NCBI GenBank assembly: GCA_014380255.1
Contig: JACMKG010000393.1
Span: 1-8,887 of the forward strand
Reading direction: 5' to 3'
DNA length: 8,887 nt
Origin: Prolixibacteraceae bacterium
Lineage (GTDB): Bacteria > Bacteroidota > Bacteroidia > Bacteroidales > Prolixibacteraceae
Every line of letters begins with the position of its first letter. Position 1 is the first letter of the stretch. Below, piece after piece: positions 1 to 5,679 of this stretch. The position numbers and the translations under genes are program-made. The notes beneath the pieces were generated by a model. The model saw nothing but the letters and a program-made list of their open reading frames with translations, was not told the DNA's origin and did no database searches.

Positions 1-119
1 TAAGCCGGGTAAGTATTTGCTGGATAAAGGATTGAGTACCAACGAAATTATTAACATGCTGCGTTCAGGTGATCAGCAGCCCGTGATGGTTACTTTCAAT
101 AACCTTCGTTTTATTGAAG
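1..119 (+). pseudogene. Inverted fragment of a second mltG allele (internal piece, no start or stop)
   Basis: Read on the plus strand from position 2, this stretch encodes about 37 residues that match the internal part of the minus-strand mltG in this window (from KPGKYLLDKG to TFNNLRF). It has no start of its own and runs off the left edge. Against the other copy there are seven differences up to position 112 (at 13, 22, 43, 46, 55, 73 and 79). All are at third codon positions and all are silent. The eighth difference, at 113, lies at the junction and is explained by the sequence switching to the other strand. Both copies therefore evolved as working genes, and this one derives from a closely related allele, not from a fresh copying error of its neighbour. 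The open frame that continues to 265 reads through antisense sequence after 113 and is not a real protein. Confidence 0.8.
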
Positions 120-329
120 CCAAACTTTTCATACACGGCAGGATCATTGAATTTTGTGATCAATTCCAAAGAGTCAGGCTCGATATATTTGGCCACTGCG
201 CCAGCCAGTTCTTCAACAAAACGAAGGTTATTGAAAGTAACCATCACGGGTTGCTGGTCACCTGAACGCAGCATATTAATAATCTCATTGGTACTCAATC
301 CTTTATCAAGCAAATATTTACCCGGCTTA
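1..329. repeat. Imperfect inverted repeat (foldback), arms 1-119 and 211-329
   Basis: Position i pairs with position 330-i across both arms: 111 of 119 positions match (about 93%). The 91-base loop (120-210) is the mltG sequence that follows the right arm on the minus strand. The junction carries TTCAATAA (95-102) and its reverse complement TTATTGAA (111-118), flanking eight bases. The forward mltG copy and the reverse-strand mltG also share TTGAAG at 114-119, which fits joining through microhomology. It could be a chimeric assembly join between two strain alleles, a snap-back amplification product, or a real inverted partial duplication. The silent allele differences favour the first. Confidence 0.85.
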
Positions 330-577
330 ATGGATTCAGCGTATTTCTTGCGCTTGGCAACCCAGTTGAAAGCCTTGTAATTGGTAATGATCTGGTGTTT
401 TTTCAAGCTATCCACCACTTGGTCATAGGTGGCATTCAAAGGGATGATAATGCTGCCCGGCGTATAGATATTTGGTTCAAAGATGTAGTTATACAGCTGA
501 TATCCACGCAGTCCTACTAATGACAGTGCTACCACAAAAACGATCACTATCCATTTATTCAATCGGGGGAATAGCAT
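65..577 (-). CDS. mltG: Endolytic peptidoglycan transglycosylase MltG (YceG family), 5' part only, cut by a foldback
   Basis: MltG is an inner-membrane lytic transglycosylase that cleaves nascent peptidoglycan strands and so sets glycan length. The product starts with a short basic stretch and one membrane segment (about residues 9-23, WIVIVFVVALSLVGL). The periplasmic LysM-like subdomain and the beginning of the YceG domain follow (GSIIIPLNATYDQV, SIKPGKYLL, VTFNNLRFVEEL, about 40-155). Genuine sequence stops near position 113, after EKFGFN. The remaining residues to the stop at 65 come from reading the inverted repeat and are spurious. Family members are about 340 residues, so the catalytic glutamate and the whole C-terminal half are missing. 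I chose the ATG at 577 because AAAGGA lies six bases upstream and the membrane segment then begins close to the N-terminus. An ATG at 604 would add nine residues. The gene is divergent from fprA. Confidence 0.8.
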   Translation of the reverse strand: MLFPRLNKWIVIVFVVALSLVGLRGYQLYNYIFEPNIYTPGSIIIPLNATYDQVVDSLKKHQIITNYKAFNWVAKRKKYAESIKPGKYLLDKGLSTNEIINMLRSGDQQPVMVTFNNLRFVEELAGAVAKYIEPDSLELITKFNDPAVYEKFGFNKTKVIESNHHGLLIT

Positions 578-583
578 TATCCG

Positions 584-589
584 TCCTTT
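584..589 (-). promoter_or_regulatory. Shine-Dalgarno-like site for mltG that supports the ATG at 577
   Basis: On the minus strand AAAGGA precedes the ATG at 577 with a six-base gap. The upstream ATG at 604 has only a weak GAGAG three bases away. Many Bacteroidota genes lack such sites, so the argument is supportive but not decisive. Confidence 0.45.
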
Positions 590-714
590 ATTGATTATTT
601 CCATATCTCTCGGTTTTTGTCGATAAAAATAATCATTTCATCCAAAGAACCTACTCTATTTTCAGGCTCTTCGAATAAGAATACACTTAAATGCCTGAAT
701 GATTGCTTGTAATA

Positions 715-769
715 TTTACCTTAATTTCGAAAGTAAACAAAGTCATTACCGCTCACTTTACCTTAATTT
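715..769. repeat. 13-bp direct repeat in the mltG-fprA divergent intergenic region
   Basis: The 207-base gap between the two divergent genes (605-811) holds no recognisable gene or RNA. It does contain TTTACCTTAATTT twice, at 715-727 and 757-769, exactly 42 bp apart or about four helical turns. The second copy ends 42 bases before the fprA start codon. A further TTACC lies between them at 746-750. This could be a pair of regulator sites on one DNA face or a duplicated promoter element; the sequence alone cannot tell. Confidence 0.5.
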
Positions 770-770
770 G
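763..770 (+). promoter_or_regulatory. Possible -7 element of the fprA promoter
   Basis: TTAATTTG at this place matches the Bacteroidota TAnnTTTG -7 consensus in seven of eight positions and would put transcription start about 30-35 bases before the fprA ATG. I find no clear TTTG -33 partner at the usual distance, so support is weak. The element overlaps the second copy of the 13-bp repeat, so anything bound there would affect fprA transcription. Confidence 0.3.
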
Positions 771-811
771 CGTATTTTCGTCATCCGTTAAACATGTAAA
801 TAAACACATTT

Positions 812-2002
812 ATGCATCAGGTTAATTTGGCTGAAAACATATACTACCTCGGATTCAACGACCGTAGAACGCATCTATTCGAAAATTTATGGCCTATTCC
901 CAATGGAGTATCCTATAATTCATACTTAATAGTGGATGAAAAAGTTGCTTTAATTGATACCGTAGAGCATTCTTTCACGGAAGACTATCTGACCCAAATT
1001 GACCAATTAACCAATGGACGGCCTGTTGATTATCTGATCATCAACCACATGGAGCCTGATCATTCCGGATCCTTGAAAGCCATTGTGAACAAATATCCCG
1101 GAATTACCTTGGTAGGCAATAAGAAGACCTTCGATATGGTGGCCAACTACTACGAGGTCTCTGAAAACACACTGGAAGTATATGATGACTATGAATTGCC
1201 GCTGGGAAAAAACCTGTTAAGATTTACTACCATCCCTATGGTACACTGGCCTGAAACCATGGTCACCTATGAGATGACCAATAAAATACTTTTCTCGGGC
1301 GATGCCTTTGGAAGCTTTGGAACCCTTGACGGGGGCATCTTCGATGACGAGCTGAACCTTTCGGTGTATGAGGAGGAGATGATGCGTTATTTCACCAACA
1401 TCGTAGGCAAATACGCCCCCCACACCCAGCGTGCCATGAAGAAGATTGAAAGCATCGATGTAAAGATGATTGCAGCTACCCATGGACCCATCTGGCGCAC
1501 CAATCTGCCCTTCATCCTTGACCGGTATGAGAAATGGAGCACCTATACCACCGAACCGGGAGCCGTAATCGTTTATGGTTCGATGTATGGAAATACCGCT
1601 AAGATGGCCGATGTAATTGCCCGTCAGCTGGCTGTTCGCGGAATAAAGAACATCCGCGTATACGATGCCTCCAAAACCCATGCTTCCTATATTATCAGCG
1701 ACCTTTTCAAATACAAGGCCTTTATCGTTGGAAGTGCGGCTTACAACAACGAACTTTTCCCATCGGTCGAGAATCTGCTTACCAAAATTGAGCATTACGG
1801 CATCAAAAACCACCTGCTTGGCATCTTTGGATCCTTCGGCTGGAGTGGCGGAGGGGTTAAGAACCTTCAGAAATTTGCCGAAGCCATTAAATGGGAAGTG
1901 GTAGGCGAACCCGTTGAAGAAAAGGGAACTCTTAAACAAGCCAAGTTTGATCATTGCATCCAGCTAGCCAACGTGGTAGCTGATAGATTGTTGGAATTAT
2001 AA
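812..2002 (+). CDS. fprA: Class A flavodiiron protein (oxygen / nitric oxide reductase)
   Basis: This is a cytoplasmic flavodiiron protein that reduces O2 to water and/or NO to N2O with electrons normally supplied through rubredoxin, and so protects anaerobes. The 396 residues are the normal length for the two-domain class A form with no C-terminal extension. The N-terminal metallo-beta-lactamase-like domain (about 1-245) carries the complete set of expected iron ligands: H79, E81, D83 and H84 in NHMEPDHSG, H145 in PMVHWPE, D164 in FSGDAFG and H224 in AATHGP. The flavodoxin-like domain (about 250-396) has the FMN phosphate loop YGSMYGNTAKM at 255-265 and GSFGWSGGG at 340-348. No rubredoxin or rubredoxin reductase gene is beside it, so the electron donor must be encoded elsewhere. 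No Shine-Dalgarno site precedes the ATG; the upstream bases are A/T rich as usual in Bacteroidota. O2 versus NO preference cannot be read from the sequence. It ends at its own terminator and is probably monocistronic. Confidence 0.95.
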   Translation: MHQVNLAENIYYLGFNDRRTHLFENLWPIPNGVSYNSYLIVDEKVALIDTVEHSFTEDYLTQIDQLTNGRPVDYLIINHMEPDHSGSLKAIVNKYPGITLVGNKKTFDMVANYYEVSENTLEVYDDYELPLGKNLLRFTTIPMVHWPETMVTYEMTNKILFSGDAFGSFGTLDGGIFDDELNLSVYEEEMMRYFTNIVGKYAPHTQRAMKKIESIDVKMIAATHGPIWRTNLPFILDRYEKWSTYTTEPGAVIVYGSMYGNTAKMADVIARQLAVRGIKNIRVYDASKTHASYIISDLFKYKAFIVGSAAYNNELFPSVENLLTKIEHYGIKNHLLGIFGSFGWSGGGVKNLQKFAEAIKWEVVGEPVEEKGTLKQAKFDHCIQLANVVADRLLEL

Positions 2003-2073
2003 AACAAAACTACGTCCCCTGTGTCATCTTAAAAAAAGGGATACAGGTTTTAATAGATCAAAAATAATAGTAT

Positions 2074-2115
2074 AACCAATGGATTTAAGGTAAGCCTTGA
2101 ATCCATTGGTTTTTA
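2074..2115 (+). terminator. Rho-independent terminator after fprA
   Basis: A 17-bp stem (2074-2090 with 2095-2111, one T-G wobble) closes a four-base TAAG loop and is followed by a run of T. It begins 71 bases past the fprA stop and separates fprA from the downstream receptor operon. The stem is only moderately GC rich, but its length and the T run make it the clearest terminator in the window. Confidence 0.85.
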
Positions 2116-2158
2116 TATAGGTTCTTTCGATGGTTATTGTATCTTTACTGGCATAATA

Positions 2159-2184
2159 TTTGATTATTTTTACTTTTATTTTTG
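2159..2184 (+). promoter_or_regulatory. Candidate Bacteroidota promoter for the receptor-DUF4249 operon
   Basis: TATTTTTG at 2177-2184 is an exact match to the TAnnTTTG -7 consensus of Bacteroidota primary sigma factors. TTTG at 2159-2162 could be the -33 element, but the 14-base gap is shorter than usual. Transcription would start roughly 20 bases before the ATG at 2212. No sigma/anti-sigma or other regulator gene is adjacent. Confidence 0.5.
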
Positions 2185-2211
2185 CAAATCAATGTCTTAA
2201 CCACCTGATCA

Positions 2212-4590
2212 ATGAACCTTATTCACCACAAATGCATCTTGCTATGCATTTTCCTAACCTTTTCAACAACACTTTTCGCTCAAAAATTAAACATATTTGG
2301 CTCGGTAAAAGATTCATCGACCGGGGAAACCCTTATTGGCGCTGTGGTGTTGATTAAGGAGACCAATCAGGTTGTTGTTGCAAATAATTATGGATTTTAT
2401 TCCATCTCGCCCTCATCCGGAAAGTTTACTGTTGTGTGCAGTTATCTGGGATACACCTCATTTATTAAATCTGTAGAGATCGAAAAAAGTACTGAATTGC
2501 ATATAGAACTTTCTCCGCAAAGCACATCGCTGAATGAAGTGATTATCCATGGAAATAAATCGACCATCCACTCTACCTCGGTCAGCAAAAACACCATCCA
2601 AATAAAACAGATCAAGGCCATCCCATCGATGACCGGGGAGCCCGATGTGCTGAAAAGTCTTCAACTGTTGCCAGGGGTACAGACTGCCGGGGAAGGTTCA
2701 ACCAATCTGAGTGTCCGGGGAGGTTCATTTGATCAGAATTTGATTATTCTGGATGAAGCTCCTGTTTACAATCCTTCCCATGCGCTCGGCTTCTTTTCCA
2801 CCTTTAACACCGATGCCCTGAACAACGTTTCCTTCTATAAAGGAGCTTTCCCTGCCCAATATGGCGGAAGGCTGTCTTCGATTGTCGACATTACCATGAG
2901 GGAAGGCAATTACAAAAAATATGCTGCCAATGTGGGCATTGGGCTGCTGGCAAGTAAGACGACCCTGGAAGGCCCGATTATCAAAGACAAAGCATCGTTT
3001 ATCATTTCAGGCCGGTACAGTTATGCGGGACAAACACTTAATCTGGCAGGAAAGTTTGGCCAGCAAGTATTGAATATTTGGGAGTTACGCAACTTTAACG
3101 ACCAGAATGAAATCAACTTTTATGATCTGAACGCCAAAATAAATTACCGGATCAATACTAAAAACCACCTTTATCTCTCGACATACTCAGGAGGCGACCG
3201 GTTTTACAGTTACTCGCTCAACAACAGTAATTCACTTGAATGGAGGAATCTTACCTCTACGCTTCGGTGGAACCACGTTTTCAGCAGTAACTTGTTTTCC
3301 AATTTTACGGCCTATTACAGCAATTACAACTATTCCTACTTTATTGGTGATGACCTGAGAAACTTCACCTGGAAATCAAATATACAGGAAGGTGGGTTAA
3401 AGGCTGATTTCAGTGCCTACCTAAATTCATCGAACCACGTAAAATTTGGCGCTTCCACTATCTATCATTATTTCGAGCCTGGAAAGATTTTGCCCCATGG
3501 CAACCATTCGAGTGTAAAGCCATTTTCGTTAAGCAATAAGAATGCCGTAGAAACCACACTTTATTTCAGCAATGAACAAAAAATATCCGAAAGACTTAGT
3601 TTAGACTATGGTATTCGTTATGCCGGTTTTATAACTATTGGACCCGATACCGTTTTTCAGTACAACGAGGAAAAAACACAGGTAATTGGTTTTGAAGACT
3701 ATAAAAGCGGTGAAGTAGTTCAGTTTTACCATAGCCTTGAACCACGTATTTCGGCTCGTTACCTTTTGGGATCCCGCAGTTCCGTAAAGCTGGCCTATGG
3801 CCGGACCACTCAATTTCTGCATTTACTGAGCAATTCCGCTATGGGCCTTCCAACGGATGTGTGGATGCCACCCGACAAGAATATCCGTCCTCAATCGTCT
3901 GAACAGTTCGTCCTGGGTTATTATCGGTCTATCAGTAATAACAAATACGAGTTTACTACTGAAGTTTATTATAAAACGCTCAAAAACATCATCGACTTTA
4001 AAGAGAATGCCAACCTTTTTATGAACAAGCACATTGATACCCAGATTTTAAGCGGAGACGGCTATACGTATGGCAACGAATATATGCTGGAAAAGAAAAC
4101 AGGTAAACTAACCGGATGGATAGCCTACACATTTTCGAAAACCCAGTACCGGATTGAAGGTGTTAATGAGAATCGTTATTTTTCACCCCGATGGGATATT
4201 AGGCACAATCTTTCTATTACGGGTAACTATCCGCTTAATCAGAAATGGAGTGTATCAAGTACTTTCAAATTTACTTCAGGTGGCTTTGTTACTATTCCTG
4301 AAGGTTCATTTATATATAACGGATCTTCCTTTACCTATTATTCTGAAAGAAACGGCTACCAGGTTGAGCCTTATCATCGACTGGACGTATCGTTTACTTA
4401 CAAACCCTCGAAAAACAGTATTCGTAAGCGGCAATCGGAATGGGTATTTGGCATTTATAACATATACGACCGAAAAAACATTTACACCCTTTTTGCCCGG
4501 CAGGAAGGGCATTATCTTGGCTCGGCAATATTCAATAAAATGTACCTTTTTGGTATCGTTCCCTCGATTACCTATCACCTAAAATTTTAA
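2212..4590 (+). CDS. TonB-dependent outer-membrane receptor with carboxypeptidase-regulatory-like N-domain
   Basis: This is an outer-membrane 22-strand-type transporter that takes up a ligand using TonB energy; the substrate is unknown. A signal peptide (about 1-23, ending TTLFA before Q24) is followed by a carboxypeptidase-D-regulatory-like domain (about 26-105, FGSVKDSSTGETLIGAVV, with GYTSFIKSVEI near its end). Next come the LNEVIIHG segment (108-114) and the plug domain (about 125-235), with LQLLPGVQTAGEGSTNLSVRG, NLIILDEAPVYNP and FPAQYGGRLSSIVDI. The rest is the beta-barrel, ending in the aromatic-rich SITYHLKF with a terminal Phe as expected for BAM recognition. At 792 residues it is shorter than SusC proteins (about 1000) and matches the size class usually paired with DUF4249 proteins. 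The next gene starts three bases after this stop, so the two are surely co-transcribed. The ATG at 2212 gives a complete signal peptide directly at the N-terminus. Confidence 0.93.
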   Translation: MNLIHHKCILLCIFLTFSTTLFAQKLNIFGSVKDSSTGETLIGAVVLIKETNQVVVANNYGFYSISPSSGKFTVVCSYLGYTSFIKSVEIEKSTELHIELSPQSTSLNEVIIHGNKSTIHSTSVSKNTIQIKQIKAIPSMTGEPDVLKSLQLLPGVQTAGEGSTNLSVRGGSFDQNLIILDEAPVYNPSHALGFFSTFNTDALNNVSFYKGAFPAQYGGRLSSIVDITMREGNYKKYAANVGIGLLASKTTLEGPIIKDKASFIISGRYSYAGQTLNLAGKFGQQVLNIWELRNFNDQNEINFYDLNAKINYRINTKNHLYLSTYSGGDRFYSYSLNNSNSLEWRNLTSTLRWNHVFSSNLFSNFTAYYSNYNYSYFIGDDLRNFTWKSNIQEGGLKADFSAYLNSSNHVKFGASTIYHYFEPGKILPHGNHSSVKPFSLSNKNAVETTLYFSNEQKISERLSLDYGIRYAGFITIGPDTVFQYNEEKTQVIGFEDYKSGEVVQFYHSLEPRISARYLLGSRSSVKLAYGRTTQFLHLLSNSAMGLPTDVWMPPDKNIRPQSSEQFVLGYYRSISNNKYEFTTEVYYKTLKNIIDFKENANLFMNKHIDTQILSGDGYTYGNEYMLEKKTGKLTGWIAYTFSKTQYRIEGVNENRYFSPRWDIRHNLSITGNYPLNQKWSVSSTFKFTSGGFVTIPEGSFIYNGSSFTYYSERNGYQVEPYHRLDVSFTYKPSKNSIRKRQSEWVFGIYNIYDRKNIYTLFARQEGHYLGSAIFNKMYLFGIVPSITYHLKF

Positions 4591-4593
4591 GCC

Positions 4594-5565
4594 ATGCGAA
4601 ATATATTTATAGTCCTGTTCCTGGTAATTTTTACTTTTTCGTGTATCAAAGATTATGAATTAGACATGAAATCTTCCCAGCCTAGAATGGTGGTTGAAGG
4701 GATGATAACCAATATGGACGGCCCCTATTTAATCCGACTGACGAAAAGCAGGAATTTTTTGACTTTCGTTCCCAATTGGAACAATTCAGGCGTTGACACA
4801 ACTTACAGTTACTTTTATCCGAAAGGAGAGACACAATCCATCCAGGATGCAGAAGTTTTCATAACAGATTTGACTACCTCATTCACTGACACCCTAATAA
4901 AATCTCCTGCCGGTGAATGGCATTACTATGAAGCCCGAAATAATTACCCTGCATGGAAGGATTTTCAGGTGGGTGATACCAGTATCATCAACGGATTTTA
5001 TCAAACAACAAAAATCAAAGGGATTCCTGGACACACCTATGCCTTAACCATTAAATGGCAGAATCAGGAATACCATGCTGAAAGTTATATGCCTCCATTA
5101 CCATCGATTGATTCTGTTCAGTTTAATTTCACCAAAGGAGAAATCGGGAAAACAGACTACAATATTCCTTTGCTTTTTTTCAAAGAACCTCAAAACGAGC
5201 GTAATTACTATTTGTTTATTACCACGGGAAATAACCGTGTATGGCCTTATTCTATCTTAAGCGATGAGTACCTGAAAGACTATGTCAACGGGTTGGATGT
5301 TTGTAAAGGTATCGCTCCTGATTATTGGATGAACGCTTATCCTTATGTATTTGATGGAAAACTTACGTGGGATTACTTTATTGAGATGCACTCATTGACA
5401 AAGGAAAGTTACGAATACTACAAGGCCTTGATTCAACAATTCAGAACAGATGGTGGGGCTTATTCTCCAAGCCCGGCATCGCCTCCCACGAATCTGGATA
5501 ATGGAGCATTGGGCTTTTTCAGAGCTTCAGCCGTAAACCGGGTTGATTTTAAAAGTGACCATTGA
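4594..5565 (+). CDS. DUF4249-family surface lipoprotein, partner of the TonB-dependent receptor
   Basis: The function is unknown. Proteins of this type sit directly after TonB-dependent receptors in Bacteroidota and are presumed to be the lipoprotein partner, as SusD is for SusC, though unrelated in sequence. A short hydrophobic leader (residues 4-16) ends in FTFSC, making C17 the likely lipidated residue. The motif is looser than the enterobacterial lipobox but usual for Bacteroidota. Directly after it comes IKDYE, resembling the K-D/E-rich lipoprotein export signal that sends lipoproteins to the outside of the cell in Capnocytophaga. Next is the family-typical PRMVVEGMITNMDGPYLIRLTKS (about 30-52) and a beta-rich body with GHTYALTIKWQNQEYHAESYMPPLPSIDSV (about 145-175). 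The end, GALGFFRASAVNRVDF, is the usual C-terminal signature, so the gene is complete at 323 residues. It begins three bases after the receptor stop. Family assignment is from recalled sequence features, not a search. Confidence 0.82.
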   Translation: MRNIFIVLFLVIFTFSCIKDYELDMKSSQPRMVVEGMITNMDGPYLIRLTKSRNFLTFVPNWNNSGVDTTYSYFYPKGETQSIQDAEVFITDLTTSFTDTLIKSPAGEWHYYEARNNYPAWKDFQVGDTSIINGFYQTTKIKGIPGHTYALTIKWQNQEYHAESYMPPLPSIDSVQFNFTKGEIGKTDYNIPLLFFKEPQNERNYYLFITTGNNRVWPYSILSDEYLKDYVNGLDVCKGIAPDYWMNAYPYVFDGKLTWDYFIEMHSLTKESYEYYKALIQQFRTDGGAYSPSPASPPTNLDNGALGFFRASAVNRVDFKSDH

Positions 5566-5573
5566 AAGAGATG

Positions 5574-5607
5574 GACGATGATATGACTTTATATCAAACG
5601 AATCGTC
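5574..5607. other. Bulged hairpin between the converging DUF4249 and GH106 genes
   Basis: GACGAT-GATAT (5574-5584) pairs with ATATC (5591-5595) and ATCGTC (5602-5607), leaving a six-base loop and a six-base bulge (5596-5601). It starts nine bases after the DUF4249 stop. It lacks a T run on either strand, so it is at best a weak terminator or an mRNA 3'-end stabilising structure. The rest of the 114-base gap shows nothing recognisable, and no better terminator is visible for either converging gene. Confidence 0.3.
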
Positions 5608-5679
5608 TATTAGAATAGAGGATGCCGATTTGGAACTTAGGAGCTCATAAGGGTAGTAAAAAATTACCGTTATGGCGAT

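Noticed and set aside
17..265. 82-residue plus-strand open frame at the left edge
   Set aside because: It reads mltG fragment sense sequence to about 112 and then antisense mltG sequence through the foldback; the second half has no protein-like features.
605..811. Small RNA or riboswitch in the mltG-fprA gap
   Set aside because: No strong hairpin, terminator or known aptamer core is visible; only the direct repeat and a weak promoter-like element stand out.
1217..1954. 245-residue minus-strand open frame opposite fprA
   Set aside because: It lies wholly inside fprA, which has all its metal ligands and the FMN loop; the opposite frame shows no domain or signal peptide and is a codon-bias shadow.
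2160..2357. 65-residue plus frame at the start of the receptor gene
   Set aside because: It overlaps the receptor signal peptide in another frame and begins on the promoter element; no recognisable protein.
4154..4582. 142-residue plus and 90-residue minus frames at the end of the receptor gene
   Set aside because: Both overlap the receptor beta-barrel in other frames and have no family-like sequence.
4594..5565. SusD-like lipoprotein, making the operon a classical starch-utilisation-type pair
   Set aside because: The protein is about 320 residues, beta rich and carries DUF4249-type motifs, with none of the helical TPR-type pattern of SusD (about 500 residues); the receptor is also shorter than SusC.
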